This document shows positions 1-10,299 of a DNA stretch of 44,702 nucleotides, in pieces (the stretch's first letter is position 1; each line of letters opens with the position of its first letter). Below the pieces are notes generated by a model. The model saw only the letters and a program-made list of their open reading frames with translations, was not told the origin of the DNA and did no database searches. The DNA lies in NCBI GenBank assembly GCA_009731375.1, contig BJOX01000037.1, positions 112,544 to 157,245 of the forward strand, written 5' to 3'. The translations under genes and the position numbers were made by a program. This stretch comes from Paulinella micropora. Its lineage: Eukaryota > Cercozoa > Imbricatea > Euglyphida.

Positions 1-26
1 AAGGGGGTTCTTCCGCAGAGATAAAT

Positions 27-31
27 GTATG

Positions 32-90
<59 letters not shown>

Positions 91-142
91 GGATGGATGG
101 ATGGATGGATGGATGGATGGATGATGGATGGATGGATGGATG

Positions 143-225
<83 letters not shown>

Positions 226-239
226 GGTTAGATAGATAA
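27..239. repeat. (GATA)n / (GATG)n microsatellite
   Basis: Tetranucleotide array GATA with an internal GATG block at about 88-145. It is the left half of an inverted pair with the TATC array that follows; the junction is a perfect palindrome (arms 212-239 and 241-268). Confidence 0.95.
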
Positions 240-240
240 T

Positions 241-269
241 TTATCTATCTAACCATCTATCTATCTATA

Positions 270-317
<48 letters not shown>

Positions 318-351
318 ATCTATCTATCTACCCACCCACCCACCTACCTAC

Positions 352-409
<58 letters not shown>

Positions 410-412
410 CTA
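241..412. repeat. (TATC)n microsatellite
   Basis: Complementary-orientation partner of the GATA array, with a short CCCA/CCTA interruption near 329-351. Because it mirrors the left array the whole 27-412 block could extrude as a cruciform. Confidence 0.95.
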
Positions 413-548
413 TCTGAGCGTTACCTCATTCCTCTGCTGCTGCCACTAGATCGACAGTAACAGAGAGTAAGTTCCCGTAATTGCCAGACACCACGACTCA
501 CCATGCCAGCTCTGTATGGTATGGAGGCTATGTAGGTTATGGAGTGGT

Positions 549-571
549 AGTATGGAGTGGTAGTGGTAGTG

Positions 572-613
<42 letters not shown>

Positions 614-703
614 TGTTATTATTATTATTATTATTATTATTCTCACGGGTGAGACGATGGAGGCGCATGTGCAGAAATGCATCAGCCATTGACAGAGAAG
701 CAC

Positions 704-771
<68 letters not shown>
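549..771. repeat. (AGT)n and (ATT)n microsatellites
   Basis: AGT-type array to about 613, then ATT to 641. A SINE 3' fragment (642-702) follows, and then (ATT)n again to 771. Open frames here are homopolymeric translations (poly-Ser, Ile, Leu, Tyr) and are not genes. Confidence 0.9.
642..702 (+). mobile_element. SINE 3'-end fragment
   Basis: Matches the last ~61 bp of the full SINE at 773-1037 (CTCACGGGTGAGACGATGG through GAGAAGCA) and, like every other copy, runs straight into (CTATT)/(ATT)n. A 5'-truncated copy with a constant 3' end is the usual mark of target-primed reverse transcription. Confidence 0.85.
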
Positions 772-772
<1 letters not shown>

Positions 773-1037
773 GGACACCGTGATAGCCCAGTGGTCAAGT
801 TCTACCATCTGGGCCCTGTCGCCAGTTCGATTCCCGTCGGTGCCACCAGTATTTTCATTGAACATACCGGTCCGTCTGGACCAGTATTTTCATTGAACAT
901 ACCGGCCCGTCTGGAAGTGTTGGAACTGCCCTTGCGGGGGTGTCATTAGAGCCTATCGTCAATTCTTCGTACTCCCCTCACGGGTGAGACGATGGAGGCG
1001 CATGTGCAGATTTGCATCAGCCATTGACAGAGAAGCA
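773..1037 (+). mobile_element. tRNA-derived SINE, full-length copy
   Basis: About 265 bp. The head contains TAGCCCAGTGG, a perfect match to the RNA polymerase III A-box consensus, and AGTTCGATTCC, which matches the B box at 10 of 11 positions. The 3' flank of that tRNA-like head, CGGTGCC followed by ACCA, can pair with GACACCG at its 5' end at 6 of 7 positions, as an acceptor stem plus CCA would. A body follows with two tandem copies of a ~36-bp unit containing TATTTTCATTGAACATACC, then a tail ending GACAGAGAAGCA and (ATT)n. Other copies: 15282-15518, 16611-16840, 19613-19736, 22986-23250. The parental tRNA was not identified. Confidence 0.85.
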
Positions 1038-1061
1038 TTATTATCATTATTATTATTATTA

Positions 1062-1118
<57 letters not shown>

Positions 1119-1173
1119 TACTATTATTATTACTATTATTATTACTATTATTATTTATTATTATTATTATTAT

Positions 1174-1230
<57 letters not shown>

Positions 1231-1259
1231 AAGTAGTAGTAGTAGAAGTAGAAGTAGAA

Positions 1260-1346
<87 letters not shown>

Positions 1347-1399
1347 TCAGCAGCAGCAGCAGCAGCAGCAGCAGTAGCAGTAGTAGTAGTAGTAGCAGC

Positions 1400-1458
<59 letters not shown>

Positions 1459-1463
1459 AAGTG

Positions 1464-1548
<85 letters not shown>
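1038..1548. repeat. (ATT)n then (AGT)n microsatellite
   Basis: The SINE (ATT)n tail to about 1174, then AGT with AGA/AGC variants to 1548. No gene. Confidence 0.95.
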
Positions 1549-1549
<1 letters not shown>

Positions 1550-1554
1550 CGTAA

Positions 1555-1556
<2 letters not shown>

Positions 1557-1609
<53 letters not shown>

Positions 1610-2628
1610 GAAGAAGAACAAGAAGAAGAAGAAGAAGAAGAAGAAGAAGAAGAAGAAGAAGAAGAAGAAGAAGAAGAAGAAGAAGAAGGAGAAGGAGAAG
1701 GAGAAGGAGAAGGAGAAGGAGAAGGAGAAGGAGAAGGAGNNNNNNNNNNNNNNNNNNNNNNNNNNNNNNNNNNNNNNNNNNNNNNNNNNNNNNNNNNNNN
1801 NNNNNNNNNNNNNNNNNNNNNNNNNNNNNNNNNNNNNNNNNNNNNNNNNNNNNNNNNNNNNNNNNNNNNNNNNNNNNNNNNNNNNNNNNNNNNNNNNNNN
1901 NNNNNNNNNNNNNNNNNNNNNNNNNNNNNNNNNNNNNNNNNNNNNNNNNNNNNNNNNNNNNNNNNNNNNNNNNNNNNNNNNNNNNNNNNNNNNNNNNNNN
2001 NNNNNNNNNNNNNNNNNNNNNNNNNNNNNNNNNNNNNNNNNNNNNNNNNNNNNNNNNNNNNNNNNNNNNNNNNNNNNNNNNNNNNNNNNNNNNNNNNNNN
2101 NNNNNNNNNNNNNNNNNNNNNNNNNNNNNNNNNNGGAGGAGGAGGAGGAGGAGGAGGAAGAAGAAGAAGAAGAAGAAGAAGAAGAAGAAGAAGAAGAAGA
2201 AGAAGAAGAAGAAGAAGAAGAAGACGACGAAGAAAACGAAGAAGACGACAGAAAAAGAAGAAGAAGAAGAAGAAGAAGAAGAAGAAGAAGAAGAAGAAGG
2301 AGAAGAAGAAGGAGAAGAAGAAGAAGAAGAAGAAGAAGAAGAAGAAGAAGAAGAAGAAGAAGAAGAAGAAGAAGAAGCAGAAGAAGAAACAGAAGAAGAA
2401 ACAGAAGAAGAAACAGAAGAAGAAACAGAAGAGGAAGAAGAAGAAGAAGAAGAAGAAAAAAAAGAAGTAGAAGAAGAAGTAGTAGTAGAAGAAGAAGAAG
2501 AAGAAGAAGAAGAAGAAGAAGAAGAAGAAGAAGAAGAAGAAGAAGAAGAAGAAGAAGAAGAAGAAGAAGAAGAAGAAGAAGAAGAAGAAGAAGGAGAAGA
2601 AGGAGAAGGAGAAGAAGAAGAAACAGAG

Positions 2629-2630
<2 letters not shown>
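1557..2630. repeat. (GA)n, (GAA)n and (GGAGAA)n arrays with assembly gap
   Basis: Purine-only strand: GA dinucleotides, then GAA/GGAGAA, interrupted by a run of N at 1740-2134. The extreme purine/pyrimidine asymmetry could form triplex DNA and probably explains the gap. Confidence 0.95.
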
Positions 2631-2667
<37 letters not shown>

Positions 2668-2678
2668 CTAGCAGCAGC

Positions 2679-2719
<41 letters not shown>

Positions 2720-2813
2720 CAGTAGTAGTAGTAGTCGTAGTAGTAGTAGAAGTAGTAGTAGTAGTAGTACTACTACTACTACTAGTAGAAGTAGTAGTAC
2801 TACGACTACTACT

Positions 2814-2864
<51 letters not shown>

Positions 2865-2868
2865 TAGT

Positions 2869-2951
<83 letters not shown>

Positions 2952-2952
2952 C

Positions 2953-2992
<40 letters not shown>

Positions 2993-3034
2993 ATAGTAGT
3001 AGTAGCAGTAGTAGTAGCAGTAGCAGTAGTAGTT

Positions 3035-3108
<74 letters not shown>

Positions 3109-3128
3109 TATAGTGTAGTAGTAGTACC

Positions 3129-3185
<57 letters not shown>

Positions 3186-3187
3186 CA
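2631..3187. repeat. (AGT)n microsatellite with AGC variants
   Basis: About 550 bp of AGT triplets with AGC, ACT and AGA interruptions. 3188-3415 is unique AT-rich sequence with no recognisable gene, and another pure AGT array follows at 3416-3534. Confidence 0.95.
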
Positions 3188-3410
3188 GTGGATTAGGATT
3201 ACCTTAGTTAAATCAAAAAACGCCTCTTGTTTTGCGATTTGTGTAAAATACGTTCTGCTCTCCACTCTTATGTTGAAGCTGTAATTCGGGTTAAAACATA
3301 AACTTAACGCGATTATGATAGCAAACTCTGCATCATTATCGGGTTATTTTTATCGTTTTTCCCGTTGGCTGAATAAGAAAAAACAGTTACCCTTTTAGCC
3401 TAGCCTAGTC

Positions 3411-3535
<125 letters not shown>

Positions 3536-3599
3536 TCTTCTCCCACCCTCATAACTACCTTTCGTTAAATAAAGTTCCATGGATAAATTTTTCTTTACT

Positions 3600-4765
3600 G
3601 ATTTATAGAAAGATAAGTTTGAAATGGATAAATTTTTTACCCATTCCTGTGCTCATAATTATGAATGAGCATGTTTATTGTGGTTTTAGGGCTATTCTTA
3701 ATAAATAAAAGCATATCATTTGTAGACAAATCAGGCTTGATCATTTTAAGGTCCCTTATAACCCTTCCAACCCAATTATTGTTAGCTTTGCTTAAAGTAT
3801 TCAGTAAAGTGATTCTGAACATATGGTGAAGCAAACTGTGATCAGGGAACGAAAGCAGGGACTTTAAAAAAGAAAGTCTTTTCATATTCCCTCTTCCAAC
3901 TGCTGACCATAATCCCAACTCCCCTTGACAGGCAATATTAGGAAAGTCTTTGGGTACATGCAAAATATTGCGAGCTAAATAATCATTTATTTTGTTGCCT
4001 TCTTCCCATGTTCTTTTTGGGTGCCAAAATTCAGACCCCCAATCCATTGACTGAAACACTGAAGAGGTAATAAGTTGCATAGATATATTAGGTGCAACCC
4101 CCCTTCTTATTCCCATAGCAAGTACCATATTGATGCACTGTTGAGCTTTTTTTATCTATCAGCCTTCATCATTTTCCAAGACAAATTTTTATCACAAATA
4201 ACTCCCAAATATTTGTAGGCTTCTGCTCTAGGACACTTTGTCCCATAAGAGTCCAATTGTGAGTGACTTTATTTGTCTTATTATTGAAAATAACAATGTT
4301 AGATTTGTCTTGATTGAATTCAGCATTATTACCTCTAGCCCGCATAGCACAAACATCTAATTGTTTCTGCAAATCATGGGCAGAGTTAGATAATAAGACA
4401 ATGTCATCAATATATAAGAGGCAACTTAACGATAGAGAAAAGGAAAGTTCTTTGTCTTGAGCAAAGAGTGCAACTCCTTTAGAACGTAATTTATTGGCTA
4501 AATCAGAGGATATAAAGACAGTGTACTAGAGGGGACATTGCCTGACTCCTCTATTGGTATCAAACCAAGGGGACATGCCTTCAGCCGTATCTACTCTATT
4601 CTGTACTCTGGCATAAAGACCTTTCAGGGCGGACAGGAAAAAAGAATATATACCCAAACTTTATAGTTTTCTCCACAAAATGTCTCTCTCCACAGAATCA
4701 AACGCTTTAGAGACATCAAGTGGGGCAGCAAGACATTTGTGAAGTGAATCTGGTGTCAGGGGCCA
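3600..4765 (-). pseudogene. Decayed non-LTR (LINE) reverse transcriptase fragment
   Basis: On the minus strand a reverse-transcriptase palm is readable in pieces. Around 4745-4675 the translation contains LDVSKAFDSVERDILW (the motif carrying the first catalytic Asp). Around 4440-4385 it contains LLYIDDIVLLSNSAHD (the YxDD box), followed by a post-catalytic NAEFNQDKSNIVIFNNK stretch and a C-terminal region that ends at a stop near 3637. The pieces lie in different frames, so the copy is dead. No endonuclease is present upstream, so it is 5' truncated. The 3' side runs into the (ACT)n array at 3416-3534, which may be its tail. It differs from the 8.8-14.0 kb LINE (YIDD rather than YADD, and much lower GC). 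Clade not assigned. Confidence 0.8.
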
Positions 4766-4931
4766 CCAATCTTGGAATTGCCTCGTTCGAAGTCAAGGGC
4801 CGGCCTAAATCTCGAGCATCGACCTCAAACATGCTGACATTCTGAGACAAAACACAGAAGTAAGAAGAAAACTTGATTGGGTATCATACCTGCACTTCCA
4901 AATGGATCATCAAAGGAAGGTATGAGATTTG

Positions 4932-4936
<5 letters not shown>

Positions 4937-4980
<44 letters not shown>

Positions 4981-5065
4981 CTCTCTCTCTCTCTGTGTCT
5001 CTCTCTCTGGCTGGCTGGTGAATTCATTTTATCAGTATGTTTGACTATTGCTCTCTCTCTCTCTG

Positions 5066-5097
<32 letters not shown>

Positions 5098-5903
5098 TCT
5101 CTCTGTCTATCTCTCTCTCTCTCTTCTTCTTCTTCTTCTTCATTTTTATTGAGAGAACAATTTTACAATTGGACTCAGGGAACGTCCACGTGAAAAGTAT
5201 AGCTAGTAAGTTATACCTTTATCTAAGGTGGAAACCTAGTTATTCAGTACTAGTTGAGCGTATTAAGGAAGATATCGATATTAAATTAGTATTCAGCTGC
5301 TCAGTATTAATATTATATTATAGTTATTAAAATTAATATTTCTGTTTAGATATATTGTGCGGTGATATTAATATTATGTTGTTATGTTATGTATATATGT
5401 TATTGTAAAGGTGTAGTCGTTTATGTGCGGCGGCCCCCCCTCTCTTTTCTTTTCCATCTANNNNNNNNNNNNNNNNNNNNNNNNNNNNNNNNNNNNNNNN
5501 NNNNNNNNNNNNNNNNNNNNNNNNNNNNNNNNNNNNNNNNNNNNNNNNNNNNNNNNNNNNNNNNNNNNNNNNNNNNNNNNNNNNNNNNNNNNNNNNNNNN
5601 NNNNNNNNNNNNNNNNNNNNNNNNNNNNNNNNNNNNNNNNNNNNNNNNNNNNNNNNNNNNNNNNNNNNNNNNNNNNNNNNNNNNNNNNNNNNNNNNNNNN
5701 NNNNNNNNNNNNNNNNNNNNNNNNNNNNNNNNNNNNNNNNNNNNNNNNNNNNNNNNNNNNNNNNNNNNNNNNNNNNNNNNNNNNNNNNNNNNNNNNNNNN
5801 NNNNNNNNNNNNNNNNNNNNNNNNNNNNNNNNNNNNNNNNNNNNNNNNNNNNNNNNNNNNNNNNNNNNTCTCTCCCTCCCTCTCTCTCTCTCTCTCTCTC
5901 TCC

Positions 5904-5936
<33 letters not shown>

Positions 5937-5939
5937 TCG

Positions 5940-5970
<31 letters not shown>

Positions 5971-6255
5971 CCTCTGTCTCTCTCTCACTCACTCACTCTC
6001 TCTCTCTCTCTCGATCTCTCTCTCTCTCTCACTCGCTCTCTCTCTCTCTCTCTCCTTCTTCTTCTTCTTCTTCTTCTTCTTCTTCTTCTTCTTCTTCTTC
6101 TTCTTCTTCTTCTTCTTCTTCTTCTTCTTCTTCTTCTTCTTCTTCTTCTTCTTCTTCGTTTTTATTGAGAGAACAATTTTACTTTATACAATTGGACTCA
6201 GGGAACGTCCACGTGAAAAGTATCTCTCTCTCTCTCATACACACACACACACACA

Positions 6256-6319
<64 letters not shown>

Positions 6320-6345
6320 CTGGCTGGTGAATTCAGTTTATCCTG
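4937..6345. repeat. Composite (CT)n/(CTT)n block with two interspersed modules and an assembly gap
   Basis: (CT)n arrays at about 4938-5125, 5869-6054 and 6224-6317, and (CTT)n at 6055-6156, are punctuated by two short modules that each occur twice. Module A contains GAGAGAACAATTTTAC and GGAACGTCCACGTGAAAAG (5143-5200, 6159-6222). Module B contains GGCTGGCTGGTGAATTCA (5009-5043, 6318-6350). N run at 5461-5868. Confidence 0.85.
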
Positions 6346-6359
6346 TTTGATATGTTTGC

Positions 6360-6382
6360 GTCTGTACGTCTCTTTGTGTGTT

Positions 6383-6426
<44 letters not shown>

Positions 6427-6537
6427 CGTGCGTGCGCGCGCACGCGTGTTTGTGTGTGTGTGTGTGTGTCTGTGGCATGAGCAGAACAGCCCAGTGGAAA
6501 AGCACAAAGCTTACCGGTTCCTCTCTCTATCTCTCTC

Positions 6538-6579
<42 letters not shown>

Positions 6580-6789
6580 ATGTAAAGCTACATAGTTGCA
6601 TGTATGTGCTGTGTATCAATATCCTGTATGTATGTATGTGTGTGTATGTGTTGATGTACTCAGNNNNNNNNNNNNNNNNNNNNNNNNNNNNNNNNNNNNN
6701 NNNNNNNNNNNNNNNNNNNNNNNNNNNNNNNNNNNNNNNNNNNNNNNNNNNNNNNNNNNNNNNNNNNGTGTATGTGTGTATGTGTGTGT

Positions 6790-6826
<37 letters not shown>

Positions 6827-6915
6827 AGTGTGTGTGTGTGTGTGTGAGCGAGAGAGAGAGAGAGGAGGAGGAGGAGGAGGCGGAGGAAGAGGAGGAGGAG
6901 GTGAAGGAGGAGGAG
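6360..6915. repeat. (TG)n, (GA)n and (GGA)n microsatellites with gap
   Basis: (TG)n at 6380-6475, (CT)n at 6520-6575, an N run at 6664-6767, then (TG)n, a short (GA)n and a GGA array to 6915. No gene. Confidence 0.9.
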
Positions 6916-7040
6916 GTTGCGCATATACACCTTTATGTACGTAGTAATTTAATTGTAAATCTCTATTTGTTTATGTGTGTGTGTGTACGGTATGGAAGGT
7001 TCAAGCACGTTTGCACCTTATGGAGAGGCCCCTATCAACA

Positions 7041-7285
7041 TGTCTCTCTCTCTCTCTCTCCCTCCCTCTCTCTCTCTCTCTTATATATGTATATCTTTCG
7101 CTCTCTCTCTCTCTCTCTCTCCTCTCTCTCTTTCTTTCTTTCTTTCCTTTCTTTCCTTTCTTTCTTTCCTTTCTTTCTTTCCTTTCTTTCTTTCCTTTCT
7201 TTCTTTTCTTTCCTTCTGACTTCAATACGTATACGTGTACGTATATGCATATGTATATGCATATGTATATGTATATGTATATGTT

Positions 7286-7332
<47 letters not shown>

Positions 7333-7373
7333 GTATGTATATGTATATGACCCGATCGGTTGCACCCAAGCAA

Positions 7374-7409
<36 letters not shown>

Positions 7410-7413
7410 AGAA
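7041..7413. repeat. (CT)n, (TTTC)n, (GTATAT)n and (GAAA)n arrays
   Basis: CT to about 7125, TTTC/CTTTC to 7213, then an alternating purine-pyrimidine hexamer array (TATGTA type) at 7222-7348, and GAAA at 7372-7413. Long open frames across this block are repeat artefacts. Confidence 0.9.
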
Positions 7414-7527
7414 AGAAAGGAACTGTGTGTTCCATGCGTTGATGTAATAGTGTATTTATTTGTGCGTATATGTATGGGTGTATTTATTTCTGCGTATATG
7501 TGTGCGTATGTGTCTATATGTTTGATG

Positions 7528-7622
7528 TATGTGTGTGTGTGTGTGTGTGTTTGTGCGTGCGTATGTGCGCGCGCGCGCGTGTGTGTGTGTGTGTGTGTGT
7601 GCGTCTCTGTGTGTGTGCGATA

Positions 7623-7672
<50 letters not shown>

Positions 7673-7707
7673 AGGAGAGAGAGAGAGAATGTTTTTTNNN
7701 NNNNNNN

Positions 7708-7740
<33 letters not shown>

Positions 7741-7860
7741 GGGGTTGTAAAGTTGTTGTTGTTGTTGTTCCTGCTTCTGCTGCTCTTAATATTATTGTTA
7801 TTGTTATTGTTATTGTTATCATTATTATTATTATTATTATTATCATTATTATTATTATTC
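7528..7860. repeat. (TG)n, (TA)n, (GA)n, poly-T and (ATT)n with 10-N gap
   Basis: Dinucleotide arrays to 7690, a poly-T run interrupted by ten N (7698-7707), and GTT/ATT triplets to 7860. Confidence 0.9.
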
Positions 7861-8845
7861 TGGAGGGGTGCACAAGATGGCACTCCACGGGAAGAGGAGG
7901 TGGTTGGGCCTCTCCCCACGAAGGTAACCGCTTGGGGAGGGCGGTCACCGGGATATGCGCAACTCTCAACTGGGTATTTACTCGGTAGGGGTTCGGCCAG
8001 GCAGGTTGTGGGGTTGTCTGTTGGATTGTTGGTTGGCTCGTTTTTCTTGGCTGTTGGTTTGGGTCTGGTTTCCTGGTTAGCCCATTTTCGCCGAATTTCC
8101 TGCCGAGTAAATGCCTGGGGGCTTCCAGTTCCGGTTTGGTGATCTTGTTGAGGTGAGCATTCGGAGGAAACAGTACCGAGATGGGTTGAAGATAGGATTC
8201 ACATTGAGCCGAGATGGGGCTGAGTTGACCTGTTCCAACTCGGCTCCATTTCGGCTTCATGTTAATCCTATCTTCATCCTATCTGGGTTTTGTCTCCTCC
8301 CTATCTTCGCTTCTTCGGGGTTGCCTAACTGGAACACATGATGAGCGCACGTTGGAGAGGGGCTTCAGTCGGTCCCAATGCCTTGCCAGTGCCTTGCTGC
8401 GTTGCCGTGCCTTGCCCCATGCAGTCACACCCTCCACCGTTGCATTTCTAACTGAGCAGCTTCGGCTGGGATTACTATACTTGTCTGTAAGACCCTATAG
8501 GTACCGCTAGGTTCGCGCCTTCTATACCCACGTGGGGGAGGAGTTTCAGCGGCACGCCGTCCGATCTGGCTCCACTCGGGGACACCCGTACCTCATGATG
8601 TGTATTGTTAGGAGCAGCTGAACGTCCATAAAGCATGAGAGTAGAGGCGTTGGCGATGCGATGGAAAGTGTGTGTGTGAGGCAGGTTCTGGTGACGCTGG
8701 GGGTGCTGGCGGGCGCCCAAGGGCACGAAGCGACGCGGCAGCATCCAGTGACACCGGCGAAAATGCGTGTAGTGTGTGTTGCAGATACCGCCGATGCTAT
8801 TTGCATGGACGGGCGCTTTCCTCGGCGTAAAGAGGCGCGGCGGTG
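7861..8845 (+). other. GC-richer unique stretch, possible 5' UTR of the LINE
   Basis: Non-repetitive sequence of clearly higher GC than the flanking arrays, ending where the retrotransposon frame opens. No protein of its own could be recognised. Assignment as the LINE 5' untranslated region is inferred from position and composition only. Confidence 0.4.
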
Positions 8846-9137
8846 ATGGCCAGCGACATCGTCCGTCTACTACTCTCAATGGATTACAAATACGCGAAGC
8901 ACGGAGCTACCACTGTGGCCCTTATGGGACAAGGTAGAATCGCCGAAGACCTGGACAATCCCCGTGGGAATGCCTCTTCGACGGGCTCTGGCCCGATGTC
9001 CCAGGATGGGAGGATGAGGGCTCGCGTATATGACGGATTTCCTGAACCACGTGGAGAGGCTACCTTAGCTGCGCCTCATCCTTCCTCCCCAAACCTGGCA
9101 CACGGGTCGGCGCTTCAACATAAGGCGAGCGGCGCTA

Positions 9138-9201
9138 TATGGCAGATGGCACCGCCGCCTCGANNNNNNNNNNTGTATGGCAGACGGCACCGCCGCCTCG
9201 A
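9138..9201 (+). repeat. 26-bp direct repeat flanking a 10-N gap
   Basis: TATGGCAGATGGCACCGCCG (9138 on) and TATGGCAGACGGCACCGCCG (9176 on) sit on either side of the gap and keep the same reading frame (WQMAPPPR / WQTAPPPR). The gap probably hides a collapsed or mis-joined tandem repeat inside the LINE ORF. Confidence 0.7.
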
Positions 9202-10263
9202 CGGTACCGGAGGGTGGATCGGTACGACAAGGACGGGCGTAATCTGGTTGTCTGGGGGCTCTCAGAACGCGCCAATCTACAGGAGATCGCCTCTAAAATG
9301 AGCGGTCTTGGTCTGGTGGTCCCGGTAATGGAGTGGCAAGGCCAGCGAATGTCTCGTCACCTGGAGCTGGTCTACGAGGACGATGACAGCAGGCAGACGG
9401 CGTTGCAGCAACTCAAACATCTCAAATTCTTCGGCAGAGGGGTCAATGTGGCCCTTGGGCGCAGGTTCAGGGACAGGGAACGTGTCCGAAGGCTTATTCG
9501 CATCCATCTGCGTGGGGAAGCGGCGGTCCGGAAGGAGGAAGCTGCGACGGGATATCGCGTCTTGCCTCTGCATGAAGAATGTGTCGATGATGTGCAGGTG
9601 GTGTCTTCGGAATTGGCTGCCGATGCACCTAAGTGTGTGTCTGAGTGTGCTGATGTGCATGTGGTGCCCCTGCATTCGGCGGCCAGTGCAGTGGGGGACC
9701 AACCTGCGCAAGCACCTGCAGAGGGGGGCAGCACGAGGGCGGAAGCCAAGCGCGGCCGTCGGGTCCGGAAACGAGCCAAGAAGCACCGCTCCAAGCAGTT
9801 CGATACCGGCTTCAAGCTACTCGTCGCGAGTCACAACTGGCAGGGTAAAACGGGATACTACAACGTTGGCACGGCGGAATGGGCATCATTCTACAAGCAC
9901 ACGGGCTGGCTAGTCATCGGGGCCCAGGAGCACTGCATGGGCAAGAAGCAACTTTCCAAATGCAGCCTGGAAGGATTCCGGATTTTTGGAAAACCTGCGG
10001 AGGTCAGCGAGAAAAATCGCTGCAAGGGTGGGGTTCTATTCGCGGTGGCTAACTTCCTTGGTCCGTATTGCAACCTGGTGTCAGCCCCCGTCGACCACCG
10101 GCAGCAAGTGTGGCTGCGTATCGCCTCGGGTGTTACCGGCGCTCAGGATATCTATGTGGGCAACGGCTACTTTCCCCAGGAAACGCAGGAAGAAGAGTCG
10201 TCAGAGGCGTATGCGGCCTGGCAGGCAGCTATAGCTTTTTTTGGAGCCAAAGGCCTTGTGGTC

Positions 10264-10299
10264 GCGGTGGCGGATGCCAACGCGGTGGCGGATGCCAAC
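10264..10299 (+). repeat. Exact 18-bp tandem duplication in the endonuclease D-x-N motif
   Basis: GCGGTGGCGGATGCCAAC occurs twice head to tail, in frame, duplicating AVADAN at the place where this endonuclease family has its catalytic Asp-x-Asn. Confidence 0.9.

Noticed and set aside
773-850. tRNA-like sequence with A and B boxes
   Set aside because: The D and T stems do not fold well, and it is attached to a SINE body and repeated elsewhere, so it is a SINE head and not a functional tRNA gene.
446-3118. Long open frames encoding poly-Ile, poly-Leu, poly-Ser, poly-Val, poly-Glu or poly-Arg
   Set aside because: They are translations of trinucleotide microsatellites, open in several frames and both strands, with no non-repeat domain.
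6060-7920. Open frames of 100-390 codons across CT, TG, TTTC and hexamer arrays
   Set aside because: Same artefact: unit lengths without stop codons keep frames open. Some also cross N runs.
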